From Phaeobacter sp. G2 (GTDB lineage: Bacteria > Pseudomonadota > Alphaproteobacteria > Rhodobacterales > Rhodobacteraceae): 64,000 nucleotides of DNA. The stretch spans positions 2,790,001 to 2,854,000 of the forward strand of contig CP104100.1 of assembly GCA_025163595.1 (NCBI GenBank), read 5' to 3'. Below are positions 36,491-45,971 of this stretch, piece by piece. The notes under the pieces are model-generated. The model saw only the letters and a program-made list of their open reading frames with translations. It was not told where the DNA came from and did not search any database. The stretch's first letter is position 1, and every line of letters begins with the position of its first letter. Made by a program: the position numbers and the translations under genes.

Positions 36491-36736
36491 ATGACTGAAT
36501 TTATCTCCGACAGCGATGCCACCCTCGATGCCATTGGCCTGCTCTGCCCCCTGCCCGTGCTAAAGGCGCGCAAACGCCTCAAGTCCATGGCTGCGGGCGA
36601 GGTTTTGCAGGTGCTTGCGGATGACCCCGCTGCGCTCATCGACATCCCGCATTTCTGCACCGAGTCTGGGTATGAGTTCCTTGGACAGGACACGGGCGAT
36701 GGCCATCAGATCTATCAAATTCGCAAGACCGGCTGA
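36491..36736 (+). CDS. TusA-like sulfurtransferase family protein
   Basis: An 81-residue protein of the SirA/TusA fold. DAIGLLCPLPVLKARKRL near residues 14-31 has the signature CPLPVLK with the active-site Cys. The rest alternates strand and helix (GEVLQVLADDPAALIDIPHFC). The start was set at the ATG at 36491, but a GTG at 36470 is preceded by AGGG and could be used instead. Proteins of this type relay sulfur to molybdenum cofactor, tRNA or oxidation pathways. The divergent ccdA neighbour hints at thiol chemistry, but no clear partner is present. Confidence 0.85.
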   Translation: MTEFISDSDATLDAIGLLCPLPVLKARKRLKSMAAGEVLQVLADDPAALIDIPHFCTESGYEFLGQDTGDGHQIYQIRKTG

Positions 36737-36818
36737 TCAGCAGCCCCGGTAACTGCCCTGGTAGCTGCCCCATTTTGGCCCCGGTCGCGGAGGTGCAGAG
36801 CCAAAGCGGCTCGCAGGA

Positions 36819-37187
36819 TCACACAGGTGTTGACCCGGCAGTGGGCGTGTCCTGGCTAAACAAGTTCAGCCAGCCCTGACCCTGACGCTGCCAAATAGAT
36901 GACACATACATTGTATCCCTGCTGGCGGCTCCTGGCCGATGATAGACCGCCAAATAGGACAGGCAGACATGATCCTTGCCCAGCTGTAGCAGCCTGGGGT
37001 CGGTGAGCTGAAATGAGCTGACCGTCGGCCCCTCTTGCAGCTGGTCGCAATGATCCGCCCGGGTGGCAAAACCGCTGGGGTAGACGCCAAGAAAATCAGC
37101 ATGCAGTGCCGCCTTGTCCGCCTCGGCATTGCCTTCAACCAGGGCCTGCCAGACCCGTGTTTCCTGCTCAAGGATTTCTGTCAACAC
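36819..37187 (-). CDS. NTF2-like (SnoaL/DUF4440-type) small protein
   Basis: A protein of about 122 residues. The N-terminal helix TEILEQETRVWQALVEGNAEADKAAL followed by FLGVYPSG is typical of NTF2-like DUF4440 domains, of which ETRVWQALVEGN is the core. The strands LSYLAVYHRP and YVSSIWQRQGQGWLNLFSQDTP complete the cone. No ATG is well placed; I chose the GTG at 37187, and a TTG at 37265 is an alternative. The reaction or ligand is unknown. It lies between a TusA-like gene and rne and appears to be a single-gene unit. Confidence 0.65.
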   Translation of the reverse strand: MLTEILEQETRVWQALVEGNAEADKAALHADFLGVYPSGFATRADHCDQLQEGPTVSSFQLTDPRLLQLGKDHVCLSYLAVYHRPGAASRDTMYVSSIWQRQGQGWLNLFSQDTPTAGSTPV

Positions 37188-37280
37188 AGTTGAATGCCCG
37201 TCGTGATCCACGTGTTCGGTCCTCAGGTATTGTCGGTTTGTTTCGCCACTGTGCCAGCATCGCAAACCCCGGCAGCAAAG

Positions 37281-37309
37281 AAAAAGGCGACCCCTGAGGC
37301 CGCCTTTTT
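37281..37309. terminator. Rho-independent terminator of rne
   Basis: AAAAAGGCG (37281-37289) pairs with CGCCTTTTT (37301-37309). On the minus strand this lies directly after the rne stop and ends in a T run. The hairpin is nearly symmetrical and could work in both directions. Confidence 0.85.
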
Positions 37310-37312
37310 ATC

Positions 37313-40300
37313 TTATCCGATGGACCACCATCCGCGCCGCTTGGGCTTGGGCGGGGTTGTCGGTTCTGGCTCAGCCGCGGCTTCCACTTCTGCAGGCGCT
37401 GCAGGTTCCGGCGCGGGGTCAGCAGCAGCTGCGTCAGCGACCTCTGGCTGTGCTGTCACCTCTGGCTCAACGGCGGCCTCAGCTGCACTCTCTTGATCCG
37501 CAGGCGCTTCGGCGGCAGCTACAGTTTCCACTTCCGGCGTGTCAGATGCAACCGGTTGTGTCTCAGCGACTGGTTCAGCAGCAACCGCTGCGACCGGAGC
37601 CTCTGACACCTCAGCTTGCGATGCCTCAGGTTCAGAGGTGGTCTGCTCCGGCACGACACTCTCAGCCTGAGTTGGCTCTTCAGTGGCAGCAGCGGTTACG
37701 GTCTCGCCATCGCTTTTGCTGGCTGGATCGGCACTGGTCGCCACTGTGGCTTCCGGCTCTGCGCTGGGGGCCTCGCCAGTCGCCTCGGCAGCTGTGTCTG
37801 CGCCCGGTGCGGCTTCAACTGCGGTCTCTTCAACTGCGGTCTCTTCGCTTTTCTTGTTGCGCGAACGACCACCACGGGTGCGGGTACGGGTCCGGCTGCG
37901 GGCTGGCTTCTTCTCTTCAGAATCGGCCTCTTCACCTGCTTTTGCGTCGGCTTTTTCTTCCCCGTCCGCTGTGGGTTCAGCCTTGTCGCCAGCCTCGGCC
38001 GCGTTGCTATCGGAATCGGAGTTTTCCCCGCCGTTGCCGGACTTGCGCCGCCGACGCCGCCGCCGCTTGCGCTTGGGCTTGTCCTCGCCGTTGTTCTCAC
38101 TTTCGTCCGCTTCAGGAGCCGCAGCCTCCTGAGGCTGTTCTTCCTCTGCAACCTCAGCATCCGCCTCGGCCTCATCAGCGTCGATCTGCGCCATAAGAGA
38201 GGTATCAGCCGACACAACCGAAGCGTCAGGAACAGTCACCACACGGGTGGCCGTCTTGAACTTCTCCAGCGTGAAATCCGGGCTGACCAGATGTGCATCG
38301 CCTTCGATGCGGACCGACATGCCGTAGCGGGCTTCGATCTGCGCGATATGTTCACGCTTCTGGTTCATCAGATAGTTGGCAATATCAATCGGGCAACGCA
38401 CCAGAACCTCGCGCGAGCGGCGGCGGGTGCCTTCTTCTTCGATCTGGCGCAGGATCGACAGCGCCATGCTATCATCCGAGCGGATCAGGCCGGTGCCGTG
38501 GCAATGTGGGCAGGGCGCGGTGGTGGCCTCGATCATGCCGGGACGCAGACGCTGGCGCGACATTTCCATCAAGCCAAAACCAGAGATCCGGCCCACCTGA
38601 ATGCGGGCACGATCCGTCTTCAGCTTGTCCTTCATCCGGTTCTCAACGGCGGCGTTGTTCTTACGCTCATCCATGTCGATGAAGTCGATGACGATCAGTC
38701 CGGCAAGGTCACGCAGACGCAGCTGGCGCGCCACTTCTTCGGCGGCCTCCAGGTTGGTGTTGAGCGCGGTTTCCTCGATCGAGGACTGTTTTGTCGCCCG
38801 GCCAGAGTTCACGTCAACCGCCACCAAAGCTTCGGTGGTGTCGATGACGATATAGCCGCCGGATTTCAGCTGCACAGTGGGGTTGAACATACCACCAAGA
38901 TAGCTTTCGACCTGGAAGCGGGCAAAGAGCGGCAGGGTTTCCTGGTAGTTCTTCACGTTTTTGGCGTGGGACGGCATGATCATCTTCATGAAGTCCTTGG
39001 CGATGCGGTAGCCGCGCTCGCCTTCGACCAGAACCTCGTCAATCTCACGATTATAAAGGTCGCGGATCGAGCGTTTGATCAGGTCGCCCTCTTCGTAGAT
39101 CTTGGCGGGGGCAATGCTTTTCAGCGTCAGCGCGCGGATCTGTTCCCAGAGACGCTGCAGATATTCGTAATCGCGTTTGATTTCTGCCTTGGTACGCTTG
39201 GCCCCAGCCGTGCGCACAATAAGCCCCGCACCCGATGGCACGTCGATTTCGGTTGCGATATCTTTCAGTTTTTTGCGGTCAACGGCATTGGTGATCTTGC
39301 GGCTGATGCCGCCACCGCGCGCGGTGTTGGGCATCAGAACGCAGTAGCGCCCTGCCAGCGACAGATAGGTGGTGAGAGCAGCGCCCTTGTTGCCGCGCTC
39401 TTCTTTGACAACCTGGACCAGCAGAACCTGACGGACCTTGATGACTTCTTGAATCTTATACCGACGTGGACGTGGCTTGCGGGCCGGGCGAATGTCTTCG
39501 CTGTCGTCTTCGTCAGCAACCGATTCAATGGTTTCGTCTTTGGCGCTGGCATCAACACGCGCATCGTCCTGCTCTGCTTTGTCGCCGGTCTCATCACTGG
39601 CGCCTTTGTCAGTGTCATTCTGGGCGGCGTCATCCTCGGCAGCGTCACCGCCGGTGGGTTCAACACTTGCGTCCTTAGCGGTTACATCCGCAGCGGCTGG
39701 CGCAGTTGCCTCTTGCGCAGGCTCTTCTGCACTGGCGGCTTCAGCGCTTGCTGCGTCTGGGCCGGCCTCTTGCGAGCGCGTCTCTTCCGGGTTGGAGGGC
39801 TCTTCTACCGGGGTGTCAGCAACACGTTCCATCGGCGAGGAGCCTTCGGGGACCTCGGCCAGCTTGGCCTCATCGCGCGCCATTTCGTCGACCAAATCAA
39901 TGGTTTCCATACCAGCGATTTCCGAAACCACCGGCGTATCAGCACTGGTTTCAGAGGCAGGTGTAGCGGGCGCCACCTCTTTGGTCTCGACCGCATCCCC
40001 AGAGGAGACCTTAGCAGCCTTGGACCGGGAGCCCTTGCGACCCCGTGAGCGCGACCGTGAAGGCTTGGCCTCTTCGTCTTCCTCGCGGGCACGCTGTGCT
40101 TCCGCATAGGCGCGCTCTTCTTCCATCAGGGCTTCGCGGTCAGCAACCGGGATCTGATAATAGTCGGGGTGGATTTCCGAAAAGGCGAGAAAGCCATGGC
40201 GATTGCCGCCATATTCCACAAAGGCGGCCTGTAGCGAAGGCTCTACCCGTGTAACTTTTGCCAGATAAATGTTGCCAGCTAGCTGGCGTTTGTTCTCAGA

Positions 40301-40393
40301 TTCAAAGTCAAACTCTTCAACCTTGTTTCCGTCGACCACCACGACGCGGGTTTCTTCCGCGTGGGTGGCATCAATAAGCATCTTCTTTGCCAT
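37313..40393 (-). CDS. rne: Ribonuclease E
   Basis: A 1026-residue endoribonuclease and likely degradosome scaffold. The S1 RNA-binding domain (residues 38-90) is interrupted by an insert of about 220 residues (90-310) rich in Glu, Ala, Asp and Thr, before RRYKIQEVIKVRQ resumes. The catalytic DNase I-like part carries VAVDVNSGRAT and DFIDMDERKN, whose Asp residues bind Mg. CPHCHGTG near residue 632 is the Zn-link for dimer contact. After about residue 700 comes a low-complexity tail with an Arg-rich RNA-binding patch (KRKRRRRRRRK) and an Ala/Glu-rich end. The C terminus ends KPKRRGWWSIG, a short conserved anchor. Confidence 0.95.
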   Translation of the reverse strand: MAKKMLIDATHAEETRVVVVDGNKVEEFDFESENKRQLAGNIYLAKVTRVEPSLQAAFVEYGGNRHGFLAFSEIHPDYYQIPVADREALMEEERAYAEAQRAREEDEEAKPSRSRSRGRKGSRSKAAKVSSGDAVETKEVAPATPASETSADTPVVSEIAGMETIDLVDEMARDEAKLAEVPEGSSPMERVADTPVEEPSNPEETRSQEAGPDAASAEAASAEEPAQEATAPAAADVTAKDASVEPTGGDAAEDDAAQNDTDKGASDETGDKAEQDDARVDASAKDETIESVADEDDSEDIRPARKPRPRRYKIQEVIKVRQVLLVQVVKEERGNKGAALTTYLSLAGRYCVLMPNTARGGGISRKITNAVDRKKLKDIATEIDVPSGAGLIVRTAGAKRTKAEIKRDYEYLQRLWEQIRALTLKSIAPAKIYEEGDLIKRSIRDLYNREIDEVLVEGERGYRIAKDFMKMIMPSHAKNVKNYQETLPLFARFQVESYLGGMFNPTVQLKSGGYIVIDTTEALVAVDVNSGRATKQSSIEETALNTNLEAAEEVARQLRLRDLAGLIVIDFIDMDERKNNAAVENRMKDKLKTDRARIQVGRISGFGLMEMSRQRLRPGMIEATTAPCPHCHGTGLIRSDDSMALSILRQIEEEGTRRRSREVLVRCPIDIANYLMNQKREHIAQIEARYGMSVRIEGDAHLVSPDFTLEKFKTATRVVTVPDASVVSADTSLMAQIDADEAEADAEVAEEEQPQEAAAPEADESENNGEDKPKRKRRRRRRRKSGNGGENSDSDSNAAEAGDKAEPTADGEEKADAKAGEEADSEEKKPARSRTRTRTRGGRSRNKKSEETAVEETAVEAAPGADTAAEATGEAPSAEPEATVATSADPASKSDGETVTAAATEEPTQAESVVPEQTTSEPEASQAEVSEAPVAAVAAEPVAETQPVASDTPEVETVAAAEAPADQESAAEAAVEPEVTAQPEVADAAAADPAPEPAAPAEVEAAAEPEPTTPPKPKRRGWWSIG

Positions 40394-41019
40394 GTTTCCT
40401 TAGTGCACCTGCCCTGCGCAGACGCAAACCTTGCCTTATCGGGAGGCCGCGCATGTATCGGGGGGTGTCTTGTCAGGGCGATCTGGGACGGCGCACTACA
40501 GGAGATGGCCCTGGAGCTTGCGTCCGGTCCTCGTGCCTGTATGCTCTTCGCTCGCGCGCGCGTCATCGCGTTTCTTCTCCGACAGGTCGGGAGACCCCGT
40601 TGCCTGCCTTGTTATCCCTCTTTGATTGATCAAAGAGGCGCTTAGCTGCTCCGTATGAATTCGGAGCCAATCGGTCTATCTCGCCTTTTCGGTTCATTCC
40701 GATGTCGGGTTGTTCCGATGTCGGATCGCGCCAGTCAAAAGTGCGAGACAGCGAATCTCAAAAATGGTGGGTCAGTCGTCAGACCTCAGTCCATGTTATC
40801 ACCATAAGACCAGCGCTGCAGAAATGACAATGGACATTCGTCATTGCAGACCGATCGATGGCACAACAATGCGGGTAAAAAGCAAAATGATGAATGTTTC
40901 ATTAAAAAACCTGGGGTCGACGCCACTCCGCTGACGCCATCCCCAAGCCAAATCACTGGCGTTGCACCAAAAAGCAATCTTACCCACAGGACATCCGGTG
41001 CCCCGTGGGCCGGACAGTG
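40394..41019. other. Long rne leader and dctD downstream region
   Basis: About 625 bp without a convincing gene. RNase E mRNAs usually carry a long 5' leader used for self-regulation, and the minus-strand transcript from this gap would supply one. It contains an 8-bp stem-loop CCTCTTTG..CAAAGAGG (40617-40638) and a repeated ttccgatgtcgg at 40697 and 40713, a 16-bp period. The part near 40900-41000 is the 3' region of dctD. Confidence 0.5.
40617..40638 (-). promoter_or_regulatory. Stem-loop in the rne upstream region
   Basis: CCTCTTTG (40617-40624) and CAAAGAGG (40631-40638) form a perfect 8-bp stem with a 6-nt loop, about 225 nt before the rne start. It may be part of the autoregulatory leader. 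The role is inferred. Confidence 0.4.
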
Positions 41020-42357
41020 CTATCCCAGATAGTCAGAGCGCTGCAGCGCGTATTTTGCCATCTTTTCATTCAGGGTCCGGCGCGGCAGGCAGAGCTCTTC
41101 CATCACGCTGGCAATAGAGCCCTTGTGACGGCGCATGGTGTTGTCGATCAACATCCGCTCAAAGGCTTCGACATATTCCTTCAAGGGCTTGCCTTCGGTG
41201 GTCATCACCGGCTGCATCTCTTCGTGATCGGACATCAATAGCGATGCAATGGTGCCGGAACCGCGGCGCGCCTGCAGCACGGCCCGCTCTGCCACATTGA
41301 TCAGCTGACGCACATTGCCCGGCCAGGGGGCCTGCAACAGCTGCGCCGCCTCCTGCGCCGAGACCTGCGGAGCGTCGCAGCCGTATTCTTCGGCAAACTG
41401 TTCGCACAGCCGGGTAAACAGCGTCAGGATGTCTTCGCCGCGCTGGCGCAGCGGTGGCACCATGATGCGCAGGGCCGCAAGGCGATAAAACAGATCCGGG
41501 CGCAGGGCGTCTTCACAGGTTTTCCCGGCTTCCTGCAGGTTCGAGATCGCAATGATCCGCGTCTCTCCGGGCATGCCTTGCTCGTTGATGGCGCTCAACA
41601 GCTTGGCCTGCAAGGTTTCGCTCAGCGCCTCGATCCCTTCCAGAACCAGGGTACCGCCCCGCGCCTCTTCCAGGGCGGGCAGCAGGCTGTCTTCTGGCTG
41701 CATCGGGCCAAACAGACGTTTGGACAGGGCCTCTTCTTCCAGCGCGGCGCAGGAGATCAGCACAAACTTCTTGCCCGCACGGCTACCCACCGCATGTAGC
41801 GCATGGGCGACAAGCGTCTTGCCGGTGCCGGTTTCCCCGTCAATCAGCACGTGGCCGTCGGCCTGGCCCAGATCCAGGATGTCTTCGCGCAGGCGCTCCA
41901 TGACTGGGCTCATACCAATGAGTTTCTTCATGATCTGACCACCGTCAGACAGCTCCCGGCGCAGGGCCCGGTTGTCCAGGGTCAGGCGGCGGGCACCGGT
42001 GGCACGTTTGGCCAGCTCTGACATCCGGTCGGGGTTGAACGGTTTCTCCAGGAAATCAAACGCCCCGACCCGCATCGCCTCAACCGCCATAGGGACATCC
42101 CCATGGCCAGTGATCATAATCACCGGCAAGCCACTGTCGCTGCCCATCAGTTTTTTCAGGAACTGCATTCCATCCATGCCGGGCATCTTGATATCCGAGA
42201 TAACGATACCCGGATAATCCGCCCCAAGCTCCTTTAGCGCATCTTCGGCGCTGGCAAAGGTCTCGGTGTCGTAGCCCGAAAGCGCCAACCATTGGCTGAT
42301 TGACTGGCGCATATCCTGCTCATCATCAACGATCGCAATTTTCATGGCCTGTGCCAT
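41020..42357 (-). CDS. dctD: DctD-like response regulator with degenerate AAA+ domain
   Basis: A 445-residue NtrC-type regulator. The receiver domain has IVDDEQD and VISDIKMPGMDG, with the phosphorylated Asp near residue 53. The AAA+ domain has an intact Walker A (GETGTGKT near residue 172), but the next segment runs CAALEEEALSKRLFGPMQ and lacks the GAFTGA loop used to contact sigma-54. Walker B reads TLVLEG instead of the usual LDE. The C-terminal Fis-type helix-turn-helix (RRHKGSIASVMEELCLPRRTLNEKM) is intact. The ATG at 42357 has AAGGGG upstream; a GTG at 42384 is less likely. It follows dctB by 33 bp. Activation through sigma-54 looks doubtful. Confidence 0.88.
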   Translation of the reverse strand: MAQAMKIAIVDDEQDMRQSISQWLALSGYDTETFASAEDALKELGADYPGIVISDIKMPGMDGMQFLKKLMGSDSGLPVIMITGHGDVPMAVEAMRVGAFDFLEKPFNPDRMSELAKRATGARRLTLDNRALRRELSDGGQIMKKLIGMSPVMERLREDILDLGQADGHVLIDGETGTGKTLVAHALHAVGSRAGKKFVLISCAALEEEALSKRLFGPMQPEDSLLPALEEARGGTLVLEGIEALSETLQAKLLSAINEQGMPGETRIIAISNLQEAGKTCEDALRPDLFYRLAALRIMVPPLRQRGEDILTLFTRLCEQFAEEYGCDAPQVSAQEAAQLLQAPWPGNVRQLINVAERAVLQARRGSGTIASLLMSDHEEMQPVMTTEGKPLKEYVEAFERMLIDNTMRRHKGSIASVMEELCLPRRTLNEKMAKYALQRSDYLG

Positions 42358-42390
42358 AGGACACCCCTTCTTTGTTACTTTCACGGGCCG

Positions 42391-44163
42391 CTATTCAGCG
42401 GCCTCGATGCCGTCCACAAGGATCGGCAATTGCATCTCAAACACGGCGCCGTTTTTTTGCCCGTTGCGCGCCGCGAGCCGGCCCCCTAGGTCGTTGACGA
42501 TCCCAGAGGAGATGGCAAGCCCCAGCCCAACCCCGTCGCCAGCCTGTTTGGTGGTGTAGAACGGATCAAACAAGCTGCCAAAATCCTCGATCCCCACCCC
42601 ATTGTCGCGCACCGTCAGGGTCGCGGTCTCCCCTGCGGCCAACAGGATCTCGACCTCCGGCTCCTCCACCGATTTGGTAGCATCCAGGGCATTGCGCAAG
42701 AGGTTGACCATCACCTGTTCCAGCCGCATGCGATCCGCCATGACAAAAACCGGATCTTCGGGCAGAATGCGGGTGATTTTGACATGGCGCTGCCGCAGTT
42801 GCGGTTCCATCATCGACAGGCTGGAGGCCAGCGCATCGCCAAGGTTTACAGGGCTGAACGCATCGCCCCCCTTGCGGGCATAGGATTTCAGCTGCCGGGT
42901 AATGGCGCCCATGCGCTCAATCAGATCATCAATCCGCCCAAAGGAGGCTAGCGCCTCGTCAGGGCGGTTGCGATTGAGCAAAAGCCGCGCCCCGGCGAGG
43001 TAGGTTTTCATTGCCGCCAGGGGCTGGTTCAACTCGTGGCTGACAGCCGCAGACATCTCCCCCAGGGCGGCGAGTTTAGAGCTCTGCGCCAGGCTTTGTT
43101 CGGCCACGGCGAGGGTCTTTTGCATGCGCTCACGCTCGGCAATTTCCCGCTGCAAGCGCGCGTTCAATACGCGAAGCTCCGCCGACTCGCGCTGGAACAG
43201 CGCCATCCGGATCGCCGTCTTCCGGCTCAGTGCATAAAAGGCCAGCGCCAGCAGGATGGCGAATCCCATGATTTCCAGCGCCAATACCGCGTTCACCTTC
43301 TCGGGGATCGAGGCAAAGGTGGTGAAAGAGGTCATTCGCCAGCCCTGAAACGGCACCCGGTTTTCCAGCCGCATTACCGCTTCGCCCTGCAAATAGGCAT
43401 CCGGTGGCAGGGTGCTCCAGTCCGCCGTCGCCCGGATGGCGCGCTGAATGGCGCTTTCGGGCGTTTGCAGGACCAGCGCCTCCTCTTCTTTCAGACCCCG
43501 CCAGCGCGCCTCGGTGGCGAGCACGATATTGCCCCTGCTGTCAGTGACCATCACCGCATCCGACACCCCGGCCCAGGCCCGCTCAAACTTGCGCAGGTCG
43601 ACCTCGATGACGATCACCCCCAACAGCCCAGAGGTATCAACCATGCGGCGTGAATAGGTGAAACGATACCCGCCCACCTCGCGCTTGATTACCGAAAACA
43701 CCGTGGATCTGGCGCGGGCTGCATCAACAAAATAGGCTTCATTGCGGTGATTTTCGCCCAAGCGATTGCGATTGGTCGCCGCAACCGTGCGGCCATCGCT
43801 GGCCATCAGCATGATCGAATTTGCGCCGATCTCATCAATAAATGAAAGCAAGCGCTGCGTTGACAGCGAGAAATCCTGGCTTTGCAACGCCGCAATCAGC
43901 GTCTGATCCCGCGCCAACAACTGCGGCACGATGGCATGGCGGCGCAACTCGCTGACCAGGTTGCCAGAATACAGCGCCAGCCGCAGCTCGCCGCGGTTGC
44001 GGGTGCTGTCGGTAAAGCGATGAGTCAACTGCTGGTTTGTCACCCAGACAGTGACAGCTGCAACCCCCATGAACAGCAACAGCGCCAGCCGCGCGCCCCA
44101 GGGAATGGTACGCGATCCGGTCTCTTTTTCTGGGGGTGTTTTGTGTGTCTGCGGCGCATTCAT
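42391..44163 (-). CDS. dctB: DctB-like C4-dicarboxylate sensor histidine kinase
   Basis: A 590-residue membrane kinase. The first membrane segment is near residues 25-43. A periplasmic double-Cache-type sensor region follows (residues 45-290, with ANSIMLMASDGRTVAATNR and YRFTYSRRM). The second membrane segment is near 297-317 and is followed by a coiled coil. The phosphorylated His is in SHELNQPLAAMKTYLAGA near residue 382, the N-box in NLLRNALDA and the G-boxes in DNGVGIEDFG and GDGVGLGLAIS. It is upstream of dctD in the same operon. In relatives the pair controls uptake of succinate, malate and fumarate; no dctPQM genes lie in this window. Confidence 0.93.
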   Translation of the reverse strand: MNAPQTHKTPPEKETGSRTIPWGARLALLLFMGVAAVTVWVTNQQLTHRFTDSTRNRGELRLALYSGNLVSELRRHAIVPQLLARDQTLIAALQSQDFSLSTQRLLSFIDEIGANSIMLMASDGRTVAATNRNRLGENHRNEAYFVDAARARSTVFSVIKREVGGYRFTYSRRMVDTSGLLGVIVIEVDLRKFERAWAGVSDAVMVTDSRGNIVLATEARWRGLKEEEALVLQTPESAIQRAIRATADWSTLPPDAYLQGEAVMRLENRVPFQGWRMTSFTTFASIPEKVNAVLALEIMGFAILLALAFYALSRKTAIRMALFQRESAELRVLNARLQREIAERERMQKTLAVAEQSLAQSSKLAALGEMSAAVSHELNQPLAAMKTYLAGARLLLNRNRPDEALASFGRIDDLIERMGAITRQLKSYARKGGDAFSPVNLGDALASSLSMMEPQLRQRHVKITRILPEDPVFVMADRMRLEQVMVNLLRNALDATKSVEEPEVEILLAAGETATLTVRDNGVGIEDFGSLFDPFYTTKQAGDGVGLGLAISSGIVNDLGGRLAARNGQKNGAVFEMQLPILVDGIEAAE

Positions 44164-44199
44164 AGGACAATCCTATTCCTGGCGCCGCAGGAGCTCAAG

Positions 44200-44868
44200 T
44201 CACGCAGCGGCGACAATACCGGCCAATGCGCGAAAGACTGCCGTTCCATCGGTGCCACCGTGGCCTTCGTCGGCGGCGCGTTCCGGATGCGGCATCATGC
44301 CAAGCACACGACGGTTTTCCGACAGGATGCCGGCGATATCGTCCACCGACCCATTAGGGTTGTCGGCATAGGTAAAGGCGATACGGTCCTGATCCTTCAG
44401 CGCCGCAAGGGTCTCGGCATCGGCAAAGTAGTTGCCATCGTGATGCGCGATCGGGATGCCAATCACATCGCCCTTGGCGTAGCCCTGGGTAAAGACGCTC
44501 TGCTCGGTGGCGACCTGCAAATCAACGGTACGGCAGATGTATTTCAGCCCGGCATTGCGCAGCAGTGCCCCCGGCAAAACGCCGGTCTCTGTGAGGATCT
44601 GAAAGCCGTTGCAAACCCCCATGGCATAGCCGCCACGATCGGCATGTTCGACAACCGCCCGGCAGATTGGCGATTGCGCAGCAATGGCGCCACAGCGCAG
44701 GTAATCCCCATAGGAGAAGCCACCGGGAACGCCTACGATATCAATACCTTCAGGCAGGACGCTGTCCTTGTGCCAGACCATGGAGACATCAAAACCGGCC
44801 TGTTCAAAGGCAACCGCAAGATCGCGGTCGCAATTGGATCCGGGAAATACGACGACGGCTGCTTTCAT
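44200..44868 (-). CDS. purQ: Phosphoribosylformylglycinamidine synthase, glutaminase subunit
   Basis: A 222-residue class I glutamine amidotransferase. The nucleophile Cys lies in [11 protein letters not shown] near residue 86, and the His/Glu of the triad lie in MPHPERA near residue 197. It supplies ammonia to PurL in the fourth step of purine synthesis. The ATG at 44868 shares a base with the purS stop (TGATG), so the start is set there rather than at 44925. It is the third gene of purC-purS-purQ. Confidence 0.95.
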   Translation of the reverse strand: MKAAVVVFPGSNCDRDLAVAFEQAGFDVSMVWHKDSVLPEGIDIVGVPGGFSYGDYLRCGAIAAQSPICRAVVEHADRGGYAMGVCNGFQILTETGVLPGALLRNAGLKYICRTVDLQVATEQSVFTQGYAKGDVIGIPIAHHDGNYFADAETLAALKDQDRIAFTYADNPNGSVDDIAGILSENRRVLGMMPHPERAADEGHGGTDGTAVFRALAGIVAAA

Positions 44869-45098
44869 CACTTCATCTCGATGCTGTAGGATTCGATGAC
44901 GGTATTGGCGAGCAGCTTTTCGCACATCTCGGTGACATCGGCCTCAGTGGCGCCCGCGGTGAGATCAAGATCAATCACCTTGCCCTGCCGCACACCTTCA
45001 ACCTTGTCAAAGCCCAGAGCCCCAAGCGCGTGGCGCACGGCCTCACCCTGTGGATCCAGAACCCCGTTCTTCAGCATAACATGCACCCGTGCCTTCAT
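44868..45098 (-). CDS. purS: Phosphoribosylformylglycinamidine synthase subunit PurS
   Basis: A 76-residue subunit that bridges PurQ and the small form of PurL. The pattern [21 protein letters not shown] and [11 protein letters not shown] is typical, of which KNGVLDPQG is the core. The start is the ATG at 45098. The operon order purC-purS-purQ is the usual one in alphaproteobacteria. purL is not visible in this window. Confidence 0.93.
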   Translation of the reverse strand: MKARVHVMLKNGVLDPQGEAVRHALGALGFDKVEGVRQGKVIDLDLTAGATEADVTEMCEKLLANTVIESYSIEMK

Positions 45099-45209
45099 CG
45101 TGTCGTTCCTCAGCTTCGATGGGAGCGGACCCCTGGTCGCGCCCTTTGCAGAAAAGTAGGACCCAGCCCCGATCCGATTGGCGGGAGTGGGGAATTTCAC
45201 CTCACCAGA

Positions 45210-45971
45210 TCAGTTCACCAACGTTGGCTTGCTGGGGGCTGGCGGGTTGTTCGGCATCACGCCAAGGCGACGCGCCACTTCACTATAGGCATCGGTCAGG
45301 CTGCCCAGATCGCGCCGGAACACGTCTTTGTCCAGTTTCTGGCCTGTCTCGATATCCCACAGGCGGCAGCTGTCGGGGCTGATTTCATCGGCCACCACCA
45401 GACGCTGAAAATCACCGTCATAGACGCGGCCAATCTCGATTTTGAAATCCACCAGACGAATACCCACGGCCAGCATCACCCCGGACATAAAGTCATTCAC
45501 CCGCAGCGCCAGGCTGAGAATATCATCCATGTCCTGCTGGCTGGCCCAGCCAAAGGCGGCAATGTGCTCTTCGGTGACCAGCGGATCCCCCAGGGCGTCG
45601 TCCTTGTAGCAATATTCCACAATGGGCCGTGGCAGCTGTGTGCCCTCGTCAATGCCCAGCCGTTTGGACATGCTGCCCGCCGCATAGTTGCGCACGATCA
45701 CTTCCAGCGGAATGATCTCGCAAGAGCGCACCAATTGTTCGCGCATATTCAACCGTTTCAGGAAATGCGTTGGCACACCAATCTGGCCCAACCCCTTCAT
45801 GAAATATTCGCTCAGCAGGTTGTTCAGAACCCCCTTGCCTTCGATCACGTCTTTCTTTTCGGCGTTGAAAGCAGTGGCATCATCCTTGAAATACTGCACG
45901 ATGGTGCCGGGTTCCGGACCTTCATACAGTGTTTTGGCTTTGCCTTCGTAGATCTTTTTGCGACGTGCCAT
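45210..45971 (-). CDS. purC: SAICAR synthetase
   Basis: A 253-residue phosphoribosylaminoimidazole-succinocarboxamide synthase. [16 protein letters not shown] is the ATP-binding N terminus. [16 protein letters not shown] and [10 protein letters not shown] lie in the nucleotide and SAICAR signatures, and [10 protein letters not shown] is the C-terminal signature. The start was set at the ATG at 45971, preceded by GAAAGG; a longer reading to 46109 lacks support. It leads the purC-purS-purQ operon, with a gap of about 110 bp to purS. Confidence 0.95.
   Translation of the reverse strand: MARRKKIYEGKAKTLYEGPEPGTIVQYFKDDATAFNAEKKDVIEGKGVLNNLLSEYFMKGLGQIGVPTHFLKRLNMREQLVRSCEIIPLEVIVRNYAAGSMSKRLGIDEGTQLPRPIVEYCYKDDALGDPLVTEEHIAAFGWASQQDMDDILSLALRVNDFMSGVMLAVGIRLVDFKIEIGRVYDGDFQRLVVADEISPDSCRLWDIETGQKLDKDVFRRDLGSLTDAYSEVARRLGVMPNNPPAPSKPTLVN

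Noticed and set aside
37616..40048. An 810-codon open frame on the + strand opposite rne
   Set aside because: It is the antisense of low-complexity and conserved rne coding sequence; the rne product has clear catalytic motifs and the opposite frame resembles no family.
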